NCBI GenBank assembly: GCA_011009095.1
Contig: VTPC01000842.1
Coordinates: 353,443 to 417,442, forward strand
Direction: 5' to 3'
Length of the DNA stretch: 64,000 nucleotides
Source: Ignelater luminosus
Taxonomy: Eukaryota; Arthropoda; Insecta; Coleoptera; Elateridae
The translations under genes were made by a program, and so were the position numbers. Each line of letters opens with the position of its first letter. The first letter of the stretch is position 1. The notes under the pieces were generated by a model. It was given only the letters and a program-made list of their open reading frames with translations, had not been told where the DNA came from and ran no database searches. Below, piece by piece: positions 1-10,249 of this stretch.

Positions 1-1761
1 TCATCAAGACGGTCAAGTCCTACGACAGATGCCGTAACAAAGTGCAATCCGTTACGATAATATCCCAACTCATAAAAAGATCGTAAATTCTTATCTATTT
101 TAATTAAACAAAGAAGTGTTAAACATGGTTTGTAGTAACAGTACCATCTATGTAACACATGTTCATTCCATTTATTACATTTATTATTTTCACTCACCTC
201 AATTTAATTATTATGTATAGAGCTCGTTACTATTAATTCAAACTTTTCTCAACAACAACATAAAAAAAGGTGTATGAAATAAATTAACAATGAAATTTAA
301 AGTTATTCAATAATAATAAATATTATGTAGTACACGTCTTGGAATGTTGGTATTGGTACCTACAGATTTTAATGAGAACTAGTTTTTGAAGCGTTCAATA
401 GAATCGACAATCAACTATTGAAATCGGTTGTGAAAATCAATTATTGAAGAAGAATAGATGTTATTAAATATATTGTCATAACGAACTCCAATTAACAGAA
501 GCGATTACACACACACACACACACACGTCTGTATAAAGTTGTTAGCGTGATTGCTGAAGACACCAAGGCATATTAAATTTCGAAATACACTACTTCAGCT
601 TAAATTAAAAAATAAAGCAACAAGTTACTGAAACAATGGCAATTATACAACGAGATTCCGACATTCCCAATAATCAACATAATGCGTGTGAGAACTGTAG
701 CACTTTATTACTAAAATTGGCGTATCGCAAGGTAAGATGGATGGGCCTCTATTATGCATGAAGGAAAAATGTATACTAAATTATTTTCCTTGGTCGTGTC
801 GTACACCTACCTAGTTCTCTCTAGTGAAGTTCTAGTTAAACGTCGGGTTAAAACTATATTTGAAGTAGCGTCTTACCTGAAAAACAAAACAAACTCATAT
901 TAGTTAACGTGTACAACGTTTAGAAAAATTAAGATCTACACTAAGTAAAATTATGACATCAATTATACCTAATCAGTAAAATCGGTAATAATAATTACTA
1001 ATAGGTCTATTTATGAAACCAAAAAATTATGGCACGAGAGCCTCGACTGGCATCCAAACAAAATTCTCACCGATTCTTTCACCACAAATCTCAAATCGGA
1101 ATTTCCCAAACCGGAAAAGTTCACAAAATCTCCAATTCTATTGTTAATTAATTCAATGATTAGCTTCAGTTGAAGGAAGTTGGTACACTGTTACTAAGTA
1201 CTGAATTTATCGCAAAATTTGACCCATGCAACGATCGGAGACGCCGTGTGCAAACGCACTCGCCAAATTCTGAGAGAAGATCTCGACAGACATCAAACAC
1301 TTAATTTATTTAAAAATTTACAAATATGAACTATGAATATTTTAAATTGTTATTTAAGTGTTCTTCTCTTTCCAGATTGTGCGCTTTTCACATTAGTTCT
1401 TTTTCTTTCTTCATTTGTTTTCATTTTTAGGTTTCTTTGGGTTGCACCTACGGTGTAGACATTTCCTTGTTGAATATACTTTGGATCTTAATTAAGGTCA
1501 GCGGAATATTGTCTTTAAGACATACCTTTTCAATTTCGTGCTTTCAAGTTTCCAGGATTACCAGTCTCCATTGTAGCTACCGGGTGGTGTTCATAAAATA
1601 GTCCTTAAGACTCAAGACAACAAACTCCTTCGCTAAATCTGGCACAAGAAAATCGCCGACATCAAATTTAGATTGACGGATCTAGGGTAAAAGACGCAGC
1701 TAACCAAAGTATGCGAAGTTTTACTGAAGGCCGGAACACATATGTGGGTAAAGCTCCGCAC
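1..1761. other. AT-rich non-coding stretch
   Basis: No gene, transposase motif or terminal repeat was recognised here. The stretch is AT-rich with stop codons in all frames and one short dinucleotide microsatellite. It may be intergenic or intronic. Confidence 0.6.
507..526. repeat. (AC)10 microsatellite
   Basis: Ten uninterrupted AC units lie in AT-rich sequence. Arrays of this length are common and often polymorphic in insect genomes. Confidence 0.9.
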
Positions 1762-2460
1762 AGGCCAAAATTTCCAGGCCTAGCCAAGTCGGACAGGGGA
1801 TAAACCTAAAGTGGTCCCAAAAAAAAAACCGGCAACTTCTTGATCGGCCTGAAAACCTCGAGTGGCCCGAGAGGGCCGAAGCGCCAGATCGAGCTGAACG
1901 GCAAGACAGGTCCAACAGTGCCAAGCAGCTCAAGCAAACCCATAAGTTCGAAAGGCCCAAAAGGTCTGACAAGAATGAACGGTCCGACGTAAGCCTGATC
2001 GAGTTTCAAACTAAGGCTCGACCTGACATAAACGCGAGTTTTGAGTCGGGCCGCGCAAAAGCCCCCAGTGCAGTATAAAAATCTTCCATTTCGATTCAGT
2101 ATGGAAAAAACGCTTGTCCGGAGCAGTACAAAAATGACTCCTTCCCAAACCAGTGCAAAAAAGACCTCGGTCCAGTGCAGTACGACAATTCTGCGATGCG
2201 GTTCAGTACGAAAACAGCCCATCTGAATCACGAAAAAGAGTTAGGTCCGGTGTAGTACGAAATCGTCCGCTTCGAATAAGTACAAAAATAAAGGCCCGAA
2301 AAGCCCGATCGACCTGATTAGCTCGACAGGTCAGACAAGTCTGAGAGGCCCGAATGGCCCGACAGGGCCAAACGGTCCGAGCGGCCAGACAGACCCGAGC
2401 AACCCCACAAGCCCGAAACTGCTCGAGAAGCCCATAAAGCCGGAGCAGCCCTACAGGTTA
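1762..2460 (+). mobile_element. GC-rich core of hAT-like minisatellite element, copy 1
   Basis: This is a GC-rich island in AT-rich surroundings. It opens with a head related to CTGCACGGGCCGAAATTTCC (here CCGCACAGGCCAAAATTTCC), then a shared A-tract, then CTTCTTGATCGG. It continues as degenerate units of about 9 bp of the type AGGCCCGAC / AAGCCCGAG / GGGCCGAAN. The order of the head blocks matches the copies near 14.9 and 58.3 kb, so it is homologous rather than convergent low complexity. The outer CAGTGTTGCCAAC terminus is not visible on the left, so this copy is truncated. An extra 27-bp tandem array sits inside it. Frames such as 1721-1972 on the minus strand are by-products of the three-codon period. 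Confidence 0.7.
2070..2290 (+). repeat. 27-bp tandem repeat inside GC-rich core
   Basis: About eight degenerate units of 26-27 bp each begin CAGTAYRAAAA and end in a variable C-rich half. The period is three times the 9-bp unit of the surrounding core. It produces a nine-residue periodicity in the plus-strand frame 2041-2226, with repeated S/T-K-x-T/S groups, which I do not regard as a gene. No such array is seen in the other copies of this element in the window. Confidence 0.7.
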
Positions 2461-2614
2461 GATATGACGGCGGGATGACAACGGTCGAATATCAATTATT
2501 TTATCAAATGAAAAATGGATTTTGAAGAAGAAGAATGAAGAAGATCAACTGGAATTGCAAATTCCTATGAAACGTAAATCAATTCTCATATTTACTATTC
2601 TTAAATTGTCAATA

Positions 2615-2795
2615 CAGTCGAACCTCCACAATTCGAACCTCGATAACGCGATATCCTTGATAACTCGAACTTATTGCGAATAGGCGACGTAAGTGTAATG
2701 ATTTATGTAAAAATACCTTGATTACTTAGCTAAAGCTGCGATTCCTCGAAGTGTTTCTTCTTTCCTTTCGAGTTCGAGTTAACAAAGTTCGACTG
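2615..2795. mobile_element. pogo-like MITE, 181 bp
   Basis: The element begins CAGTCGAACCTCC and ends with the inverted GTTCGACTG. Both ends are flanked by TA (2613-2614 and 2796-2797), the target of Tc1/mariner-pogo elements. The subterminal region repeats AACTCGAAC-like motifs, as pogo/Tigger-type ends often do. No coding capacity is seen, so it would depend on a transposase supplied elsewhere. Only about the outer 9 bp of the TIR match cleanly, which suggests some age. Confidence 0.7.
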
Positions 2796-2797
2796 TA

Positions 2798-3566
2798 TAC
2801 AATGGTTTTTCTATTTCTATTTTAGGAACAAAAGGTTGGTTCATAAGAAAAATCGTCAACGTAGAAAGGCGAGTATCACACATTATATCAAGAGCTACAA
2901 ATAGATGAAAAATGGGAAAGCTGAATTTGTCACATGTATTAATTTGTATGAAACGTTGTTGTGACGACAAACATTAAGTTATATCAATTTGATGGTGGTA
3001 CTTTTGAAGCTTCAAATGTGGGTAGAAAATTTACAAATGGAGCTTTTTGCATTCCAGTCAGTAAGCGCCTGCCTGGTCACAAAAAATCGTTTCCTTGGGT
3101 CTTAATTGCAAACGAGGTTTTTGTGTTGAGCACTTGCTTACAGACAAGCACGTCCACGTTTTCAGAAAAGAAAAATGTAATTATTAAGTAGGCAAAGCCC
3201 GCCGTGTCAAGGGAAACGGTTTTGGAATTTTGATGCAAAGATGGTGTCTATTTTGTAGACCTGTAGAAATAAAAATTTCAACTGCTACCTATACTGCGAA
3301 AGCTGCTTGTATTCTACACATTTCTTTGCCAACGAAACAAGTCGATTGACCAACGACCGATAGAAACATTCAATAACTTGCCATTGGATGGAAGAAAAGC
3401 AACAAATTTTTGGGCAAAATTTGTTGATTATTTCAATAATATATAACTGTTTAAGTATAGATAGAAACAGTTTATGATACGTATAATAAGATCTCGAAAC
3501 ATATTGTATGGTCCACAGCACAGATCAAATAGAGCTCAAAGGCCAAATACAGTGTACGAACATTTA
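2798..3566. other. No gene recognised
   Basis: AT-rich sequence with only short open frames (for example 2961-3191, plus strand) that resemble no known family and lack supporting context. It forms the left flank of the Mos1-like mariner. Confidence 0.5.
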
Positions 3567-3568
3567 CC

Positions 3569-3595
3569 AGGTGTATACCTATGAAATGAGACTTT
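3569..3595 (+). repeat. Left TIR of Mos1-like mariner
   Basis: A 27-bp block starting AGGTGTATACCTATG is identical to the inverse of 4815-4841. In mariners this is the transposase binding site. Confidence 0.9.
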
Positions 3596-3737
3596 CAGCT
3601 ATTAGACCACAGATGTCGCTAGGAGTATTTTTAAACTGTCCCAAATGTCTTATTTTTTTCGTCTGTCATCTGTCAACAATATTCAATTCATTGTTTGTGA
3701 TGTTTCATACAACAACGCATTTTTTTCGCTCTTAAAA

Positions 3738-4770
3738 ATGTCGAATTTCGTGCCTTCAAACTACGATTTGCGGACATCGTTGATTTTCTGTTATCAATTG
3801 AAGAAAAACGCTTCTCAAGCTCATCAAATGCTTATAGAAGCTTACGGTGGACATGCTCTAAGCAGAGCACAGTGCTTCAGGTGGTTTGAAAAATTCCGAA
3901 GTGGTGATTTTAGCGTGAAGAACGAGGAACGTGGCCGGCCACCGAAAAAGTTTGAGGACACCGAATTGCAAGCATTGTTGAATGAAGATGATGGTCAAAC
4001 GCAAGAAATGATGACAGAGCAGTTGGGAGTGACCCAAAAAACCATTTGCAAACGTTTGAAAGACATGGGCATGATTTTAAAGGTCGGAAGATGGGTGCCG
4101 CATGAACTGACTGAAAGGCAGCAAGAGAACCGAAAAACCACTTGTGAAATGCTGCTCTCCCGGTTCAAAAGGAAGTCTTTTTTGCATCGAATCGTTACGG
4201 GTGATGAAAAATGGGTGTATTTCTCCAATCCCAAGCGTAAACGATCGTATGGTCCGCCCGGCCACAAGCCAAAATCAACGGCCAAACCAAATCGCTTCGG
4301 CAATGCTGTGTGTTTTCTGGGATCAGCATGGTATGATTTGGTACGAGCTATTAAAACCAGGTGAAACAGTTGACGGTGCACGCTACCAACGACAATTGGC
4401 CGATTTGAACAGCGCTATACACCGAAAACGCCCAGAATATGCCGATCGGCGTCACAAAGTAATTTTTCTTGATGACAATGCACCACCACATCGAACAAGA
4501 GCGACCCGGGAATTGGTGGAGACGTACGATTGGGAACCGCTGGTGCATGCGGCTTACTCACCAGACTTGGCGCCTTCCGATTATCATTTGTTTGCATCGA
4601 TGGGCCACGCACTTTCCGAGCAGCGCTTCAATTCTCACGAAGAAGCCAAAAAATGGCTCGATGATTGGTTTGCGGCCAAAGACGGCCAATTTTTTTGGCG
4701 CGGCATTCACAAATTGCCTGAGAGATGGGTAAAATGTGTCGCTAGCGATGGCTATTATTTTGAAGATTAA
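3738..4770 (+). pseudogene. Mos1-type mariner transposase, broken by one frameshift
   Basis: The gene encodes a DD34D cut-and-paste transposase that in intact form binds the TIRs and inserts at TA. I start it at 3738 (MSNFVPSN), which matches the family N-terminus; an upstream in-frame ATG at 3645 would extend into the 5' leader. The first frame (3738-4301, 188 codons) carries the paired helix-turn-helix region (HALSRAQCFRWFEKF, then GVTQKTICKRLKDMG), the linker motif WVPHEL and the first catalytic Asp in TGDEKW. The second frame (4303-4770) holds the second Asp in FLDDNAPPH and the third in YSPDLAPSDYHLF, with exactly 34 residues between them. Between RFG and MLCVFWDQ only one base remains where Mos1 has three codons, consistent with an 8-bp deletion that shifts the frame. 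All three catalytic Asp codons survive. Combined length is about 343 residues, against 345 for Mos1. Confidence 0.95.
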
Positions 4771-4814
4771 ATTTGTAACCATTTTTTGTTAATAAACGTT
4801 TAAAATTGAAAAAA

Positions 4815-4841
4815 AAAGTCTCATTTCATAGGTATACACCT
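4815..4841 (-). repeat. Right TIR of Mos1-like mariner
   Basis: Inverse of 3569-3595 with no mismatch over 27 bp. It is preceded by an A-run and the AATAAA signal, and followed by AA and the TA target copy. Confidence 0.9.
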
Positions 4842-4903
4842 AATAGCACATACCGTGCATCACATAAAGTTCCTGCAATTATAATAAGCACTAGTAGAAG
4901 TTA

Positions 4904-5755
4904 TACGAGGGCGGTATGATAAGAAAGATAAGATAAGAAAACGCATTTGCTTTTTAATTTGTTAAATGTTCCAATTTTTGTAAGTCATCCAAACAACAGG
5001 ATTTGTCGAACTCTGCAAAATAGGCCATGACCTTCTCATTTGATGTGAATCGCTTTCCGTCAAGCCATTTTTTCAAATATGGAGAATACAGTGGATGAGA
5101 CAATTCGTAGCCTAATTGGACCAGTTTTGCTATGGGAATTGCGGACGAGTGAGATGGCGCGTTATCATGGTAGAAGACAACCTTCTTCTTCACCAAATGA
5201 GGCCGTTGTCTCTTCAATTTCCTCCAATTAATCAATAAAGATTATGCCTTGCGAATCCCAAGAAACGATGGCCATAACCTTTCTGGTCAATAGAATCGTA
5301 TTCGTCTAAACATGTGCAAACACTCCATCTCGCCGATAGCTTTTTCATGCTCAATATTTGTACGCATTCAATCGAGACCTTTACAATGCTAGCAATCTCT
5401 TTGATCTTCACCTGGCGGTCTGTTAATACGATATAATGGACTTTGTTGACCATTTCATCATTGAACCAGTCACCGAAAGGAGCCCTGATCCTTATAAACC
5501 GCATCCAACATCTCTTTGATTTCTTGACAAGGTTTTCCATCCAAAAAAAATGGAATCGAATACTGGCTTTTTCCATGACTGTATCAAAAATACACAAACT
5601 TGTCCACTTTCAATAACTGTCAAAACAAAACTAACCGATGAATCAGTCAGAAATGACGCGTCGTTTGAAGAATAGCATTGGCAGTCGGTAATGCAGATTT
5701 GGAGTCAAAGCGCCACCTGTCGTCAAACACAGGTAATTATCATACCACCCTCGTA
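4904..5755 (-). mobile_element. Deleted mariner of a second subfamily, about 850 bp
   Basis: Both ends carry the TIR TACGAGGGYGGTATGATAA (18 of 19 bp match, 4904-4922 against 5737-5755), and TA lies at the outer edge of each side. The element reads on the minus strand. At about 850 bp it is some 450 bp shorter than an intact mariner, and the missing length is in the coding region. It lies 60 bp from the Mos1-like element, and its right end touches the GC-rich core at 5770, so it may have inserted into that element. Confidence 0.85.
4954..5597 (-). pseudogene. Mariner transposase remnant with deletions
   Basis: On the minus strand, recognisable mariner blocks occur in order but in shifting frames: an HTH-region block DEMVNKVHYIVLTDRQVKIK, then MKKLSARW, then the catalytic motif YHDNAPSH with the second Asp. 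The C-terminal block LKKWLDGKRFTSNE and DKSCCLDDLQKLE follow. After YSP the text jumps straight to YLKKWL, so the segment with the third catalytic Asp (normally SPDLAPxDY) is gone. The stretch after LSARW that should hold the first Asp is also missing or scrambled. The protein cannot be functional. The motif set differs from the neighbouring Mos1-type gene, so this is a separate family, closer to irritans/cecropia-type sequences. Confidence 0.85.
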
Positions 5756-5769
5756 AAGCAAACTTCCTT

Positions 5770-6411
5770 GTGTGGCAATAGGCCGGAGGCCCGAACGGTC
5801 CAACATGCCGAAGGTCCCAACGCACTGACAGACTCGACAAGCCCGAAAAATACAAAAACCCTAACAGACCATATGACCCGAATGGCCCGAGTTGTCAGAC
5901 AGGCCTGATAGACCCGAAGGGTTGAGAAGTCTAAACGGCTTACATAGTGGGCACATCTGAAAGATTTCATTTCTTAAAAAAATTATAGAAAATTTTTTCC
6001 AGAGTATCTACCTTCTCAAGAAAAGAAGCTTTGCTTAATTTTAGATTGCTGTCCGGCGGTCCGACAGACTCAAGAAGCTCGAAGGGCCAAAAAGTTCAAA
6101 AGGCCCGACAGACCCGTATGACCCGACAAGGCCGAAAGGTCCGACAAGCTTCAACTGTTTTTTAACAAACCGCACTAAGCATTAAAACACTGAAAACTAA
6201 GATTAAACCGGTAACCGAATCAAACGAATTTAAAATATCCTAAGCATTTAAGAGTTGTATGTGTATTGGACTTGGATGATTCACAGGCGTTATGTAAAAA
6301 AATCCCTTAATTACTGCATAAAACTTAAAAAAAATTCTTTATTCCCTGCTATATCCATGTAGGTAAAATATCCCTTAATTATGAGATAAATCCCTCATGT
6401 TGGCAACACTG
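5770..6411 (+). mobile_element. hAT-like minisatellite element, 3' part, copy 2
   Basis: GC-rich core units (AGGCCCGAAC-, CCGACAAGGCC-type) run from about 5770 to 6160, interrupted near 5945-6050 by AT-rich sequence. An AT-rich 3' arm follows that closely matches 59255-59370 over about 115 bp (shared blocks TTGCATAAAACTT-like, TTTATTCCCTGCTATAT-like, AAATATCCCTTAATT). It ends in GTTGGCAACACTG at 6411, the inverse of the family terminus CAGTGTTGCCAAC. The 5' arm is absent and the mariner remnant 4904-5755 abuts the broken side. Confidence 0.8.
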
Positions 6412-9400
6412 GTCTGACGACCACCGTGTGCTAGAACGCTGCTCAGATCCCGCTTACCGCAGGCAAGTTGAGCAAGTGTGCAAGGGCGCGTCTGATTATG
6501 CATGTAGCGGCCACCGCCACCGTGCATATGTGTTCCGGTCTTGATAATAAGCGTTTCTAGCACAGAAATGCGAAATTCAACGAAAGTTCAGATGTGAATG
6601 CGGTAGCTCTACAAAGAATTTTTAACATCAATGCAGGTAGGTTGTAATATGGCTTGAATTTCATAACGGACTAACGAAACAGGACGGGTTATTAGTGACA
6701 TTCATTGTTGCACCAAGGACATTAGTGGAGAAAACGACTACAACAACGATCCATACAATCAAAGGAAGAGCGATAAAGAAAAGCATCGGGAAGATAAATG
6801 AAGATAAGACTACAAAGAGGTATGCAATGCAGGATGTTTACTGTTCAATTGGAACGGCATCTTCTGTGTTGATCTCAAGTAAACCATTAAATCATACTGG
6901 TGGCAAGAATTTAGAATAAACAAGACATCATTATAACAGCGACAGAGCCGTACCAACCGAAATTGCAATACTATTAGTTAAATAAAATTTTAAAAATTGT
7001 TGGATTAGCAATTTGATGAATTCATAGCAAGACTAATTAAGCTGAAATAATTGAAACAAATCGATCTTCGCAAGATAGTCAAGGGTTAAAGTGAAAATAT
7101 TTTTTTCAAGAGCTTTTCTAAATAAATAACTGTTTCTTATGCAGCTTGTTACAAAAACAGGAGGCATGTTAACATCGAAAATCTTAAGGTGTGCGATGAT
7201 GAATCGACCGAAAGGAAAAAAACCACTTCAACTCGATATATTTATGATAGACCAGTACACACCAAGATAAACCTGAACACGTACATTTTTCAAAACTTTT
7301 AATTAAAATAATTACTCCCAACTAACTACTATAATATACTAAAAGATAGATAATAAATAGAAACCCATCACCCAATAATTGTCGTTATCAAACCCATTTA
7401 TGTCACGAACATATTTTTCCCTGACATTATTAATGATTTAATGTCTTAATCACCCACTAGCGAGCAAGTTCCACAGCCACACCTACACCTTATAAGTAGT
7501 AGCAAGAGATGAAGAATGTACTGTTTGTTTACCTTACAACCTTCGAGAATTTCTTTCAAGTCTCTTGTCTATGCAAATTTATCTCAAACGCGTTGGTAAA
7601 TAAAGCACCCCAATGAAGAGAATTCCCACACGGACTCTTTTTTACAAAAGAAAAAACACACCCAACAACAATACGTTCCCATTATTTCAATTGTTTCTTT
7701 TTCATCGTGAAACAACATCAAATCGTCAGATAGAAAAGAAAATAAAACTGCAAAATTGCCACACACGTATCAAAAAAAAAAAGCTTGAAATTTAATGATT
7801 CAATTAAGTGGCTCAATAAATCAATTCGAATTCAATAAATAAAATCAATATAAATCAGAACTGGACTGGATATCTACAGTTATTTATGCGTTTTCGCATC
7901 AACAATCGTTCTAATATCATGTAAACGTAATAAATAACGTCATTTACATAAAACCAACCTTTTACTCTTCCACAGCGGAATACAACGAGCTACCGTTAAA
8001 AGGGGAAAATTACTTTTAATATGTTATAAATCGATTAAGTTTGATCAGCGGTATCTTTTGTGGTTGCATAAAAATAAATTTTCAATTTATTGCCAGCTCC
8101 CGCGGCATCGGAAAGCTTTAAGCATTAATCCGTGTCCATAAAAATGCCACTGACGTTGCAAATCATCTCTAGAGATAACAACAACGGGCAGAATTCTCTC
8201 ATTGTGCATAATAAAAGATACCGCGAATGTCACAAAGGAGGCATTTGAATTTAACAGAGTGTTAGAGCTGTCAGATAACTTAACGATCTGGCATATACAA
8301 TCAACGACAATATTATTAGTTTTACAAACTTTACGTCCTATGAACAATATATAAATAAATACATTATAAATCCTACGGAGATACAAAATACATACACCAC
8401 GTCCTACTCGTACGGTTCTTACAAGGCAATGGCACCAACCAGTTTTCTATTCTTATCTGTTCAATCAAAACCAATAAAACGCAAATTCTTCACGGGTGTC
8501 TCATGTTTTTAAAATTTGCTCGGGAAAAGAAGAGAAACGATGGTAGACGATAGGTGAAGTTGTACACAACCCTCCTGCAGTTTTACTATACGCAGCATCA
8601 ACAAACAACATTAAAATTACATTTCGCCAGTATAAATCCATTAGTAGTGGAGTTTGTTTCCTTTTTTTGTTTAATTTTATTTATAATGCGTTTACATGGG
8701 AACGAAAGGCCTTGGCGTTGAATTAAATGAATTAAACATAGTTCATGTCACAATGGAATTAATCTCGGGTGTCGACCACAGCTACACACATACAAACAGA
8801 ATGAAACGTCGGTTTGCAGGGGACGTGACGGGTTTAATTGCTTCAAAGGCGCTTTTAATTGGTTTCAATACCGCGTGCTCTATAATAAAGCACCATCATT
8901 TAATCGTTTATTGGTATTTTCGTACGCATTCGAGTATAAATGCTAATAATTATTATTCTGCTTAAAACGCAGAGTTGGATCAAGAACGTGGCGTTTGTTT
9001 CATGCGCGCGATTGCAAAACAAAAACAAATCAAGATTTAATTAATGGTCATTTAGAGAGAACAACTAGAACAAAAGCCAGCTGAAATGCAAAATGTAGTA
9101 CATTAAACAACGAAAACAACTCACAATATGTATAAAAGTTGTTCTTTCCTTTTTTTTTCTAATAATGTCGTTTTCCTTTGTTTCTACTGGGTGAAATGAT
9201 TTTTATGGTATAAATGTGATCAAATAAAATTCAGCTTCAAGCTAACTATGTTATTATTTAAACACCCATAACTGCAATCAGCAGCAAAGATTCTAGTTGG
9301 AAGAAGGCTTTGGGTTTAACTGAGAAAACTGAAGACGTTTCAATTGTTTTGATAATTTTATTGTATTAAAAACGCTTCTTTCACTTATACCACCCATACG

Positions 9401-10249
9401 TGGAGCACAAAATGATATTTAAAATATCCTATTTAAGACATCCTAAGATATAAGCTTAAGCTTCTTCTAAACGTAAGAATTTGTAAACGACAAACAAGAA
9501 AACCTGAAGTTATTATTTGTCGGAACATCTATTTTCTGCTGTCTTTCAGGTTACCTGGACAGTTACGTAAACAAGAAGTAGATTACGCTCGCAAGTTGCT
9601 TTGTACTGTAATGACATTACATTTTAATATTAAATTTAGTGATCCAGTTATAAGAATTTAGTTACTTTGAAAGCATTGTAAATATTTAGATAATAATTTA
9701 ATAGAAGCATCATTAAAATTTAATTCTGTTGAACACTTAATTATTTCCTGCAAAAGTTCTAAACAAGATTCGTTAAAAGCCAAACCATATAATAAATATG
9801 AAGCAGAATTGATATATAACTGCTTTAATATCTTAGCCTGGGTCTATTAATCAAAAAACTCAAATATTAATAATAACATAATCTGACAAATGCAAAGTTA
9901 AAAAATTTGTTTACTTGTAAAATAACGCTGAAGTTAAGTTACATGCAATTGTATGTCATCCTTAGTAAAAGAAGGGAAACTAATCTGTAAATCAACCATT
10001 ATATTTATTTGTAAAATATGAATGAACAACTTATTAATCCAAAGTGTTGAAATCAAGTGCGTTCACACTAGCTTAATGGTTGAAGCGGAATCTTATTAGA
10101 TGTGATGATCGGTTTTTTTCCAGTTTATCAATAGGTTGATTGAATGGAAGTTGGGAAAATTACGATGTTACTTGATTAAAACTTTTAATAAACTTTTTTG
10201 TCTCCCTCTCTGTGTATCTGCCTTTTTTGAGTTTAGTTTAGTCCTTTTC
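6412..10249. other. Non-coding AT-rich stretch
   Basis: No gene recognised. The first 150 bp after the hAT-like end (6412-6565) are unusually GC-rich and contain an imperfect inverted pair, GTGCTAGAACGC at 6428 and GCGTTTCTAGCAC at 6551. Around 8640-9060 the sequence is less biased and rich in TTTAATTG/TAATTA motifs, which could mark a regulatory region, but this is only an impression. Short open frames (8087-8386 minus, 8696-8965 plus) do not resemble known proteins. Confidence 0.5.

Larger units (their letters stand above)
3567..4843 (+). mobile_element. Mos1-like mariner element, 1277 bp, near complete
   Basis: A full-length mariner of the mauritiana type. The ends read CCAGGTGTATACC on the left and, inverted, TTAGGTGTATACC on the right, matching the YYAGGTG start of mariner TIRs. 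A TA dinucleotide flanks each side (3565-3566 and 4844-4845). Apart from the outermost two bases, the TIRs are identical over 27 bp (3569-3595 and 4815-4841). The single gene runs from 3738 to 4770, and an AATAAA polyadenylation-like signal lies at 4791-4796 just inside the right TIR. Length and layout are normal for the family (about 1.3 kb). Perfect TIRs and one coding lesion imply a recent insertion. Confidence 0.95.

Noticed and set aside
4144..4612. Overlapping frames on the minus strand of the Mos1-like gene
   Set aside because: Shadows of the transposase coding sequence in other frames.
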